DNA of 64,000 nt from Rhizosaccharibacter radicis. GTDB lineage: Bacteria; Pseudomonadota; Alphaproteobacteria; Acetobacterales; Acetobacteraceae. A program made the position numbers and the translations under genes. Location: assembly GCA_024508355.1 (NCBI GenBank), contig JAMZEJ010000001.1, forward strand, positions 434,001-498,000. The letters are read 5' to 3'. The first letter of the stretch is position 1. Every line of letters starts with the position of its first letter. Under the pieces are notes generated by a model. That model ran no database searches, had not been told where the DNA came from, and worked only from the letters and a program-made list of their open reading frames with translations. This document shows positions 63,892 to 64,000 of the stretch, in pieces.

Positions 63892-64000
63892 CTAGTGCCA
63901 GCCCTCGATCACCACCTTGCCCCGGGTGCGGCCGCTTTCCAGGGCGGCATGCGCCCGGCGCAGCGTGTCCGCGCCGATCGGCGACAGACGCTCGCCCAGC
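63892..64000 (-). CDS. Partial C-terminus of a zinc-type alcohol dehydrogenase/quinone oxidoreductase
   Basis: Only the last 36 codons are in the window. They read ERLSPIGADTLRRAHAALES then GRTRGKVVIEGWH before a TAG stop. This is the usual ending of medium-chain dehydrogenase/NADPH:quinone oxidoreductases (the A-H-x-x-L-E-S-G-x-x-x-G-K-V-V-x-x pattern). The body of the gene lies beyond the right edge. Confidence 0.7.
   Translation of the reverse strand, partial: LGERLSPIGADTLRRAHAALESGRTRGKVVIEGWH

Overview
The window is very G+C-rich, with codon usage, gene families and a Tat-exported PaoABC aldehyde oxidoreductase typical of an alphaproteobacterium. Acetobacteraceae/Rhodospirillales is my best guess; this is inference and no rRNA or tRNA is present to confirm it. 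I see no CRISPR array, no prophage and no intact insertion sequence. One decayed IS3-type transposase lies near the left end.

Left third (about 1-35.6 kb): metabolic and regulatory genes. In order these are a GntR regulator; an IS3 relic; an epoxide-hydrolase-like enzyme with an MFS exporter and divergent TetR regulator, with a clear dyad in the shared promoter; a four-gene minus-strand operon (EthD-like protein, alpha/beta hydrolase, SDR, hydroxyisobutyrate-dehydrogenase-like enzyme) behind a striking 36-bp palindrome; ribitol 2-dehydrogenase; an XRE regulator; a cold-shock protein; a single-domain response regulator; a second GntR regulator; paoABC; cbpA-cbpM; a glutathione transferase; a glycosyltransferase; an O-antigen-ligase-like membrane protein; a CobW GTPase with its WD40 partner; a radical SAM protein; MgtC/SapB; a second three-subunit molybdenum hydroxylase without a Tat signal; a His-rich CDF metal exporter; and a large FAD-dependent dehydrogenase.

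Right part (about 35.6-61.6 kb): a type III secretion system laid out as in rhizobia. A tight minus-strand operon reads sctI-J-K-L-N-O-Q-R-S-T-U. Divergent from it is a NolW/RhcC1-like protein holding only secretin N-domains, then a 59-aa needle/pilin candidate, sctD and sctV. After these come substrate-like genes on the plus strand: a harpin-like repeat protein, a small membrane-tailed protein, a 1045-aa HrpK/HrpF/NopX-like translocator and a repeat-rich protein. Two more substrate-like genes, one harpin-like, lie beyond sctU. The secretin barrel appears to be supplied by a CpaC-type (Tad pilus) secretin encoded with a CpaD-like lipoprotein and, convergently, a TPR lipoprotein.

The most unusual features are: SctU has TGAR where the NPTH autocleavage motif should be; the outer-membrane module looks Tad-derived and split; two harpin-like proteins share leucine-rich amphipathic repeats, one with a possible thaumatin-like C-terminal domain; and strong hairpins sit behind three substrate-like genes. 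A LOV-domain (blue-light) hybrid histidine kinase borders the island. I found no dedicated type III transcriptional activator, gatekeeper, ruler (SctP) or chaperone gene inside the window.
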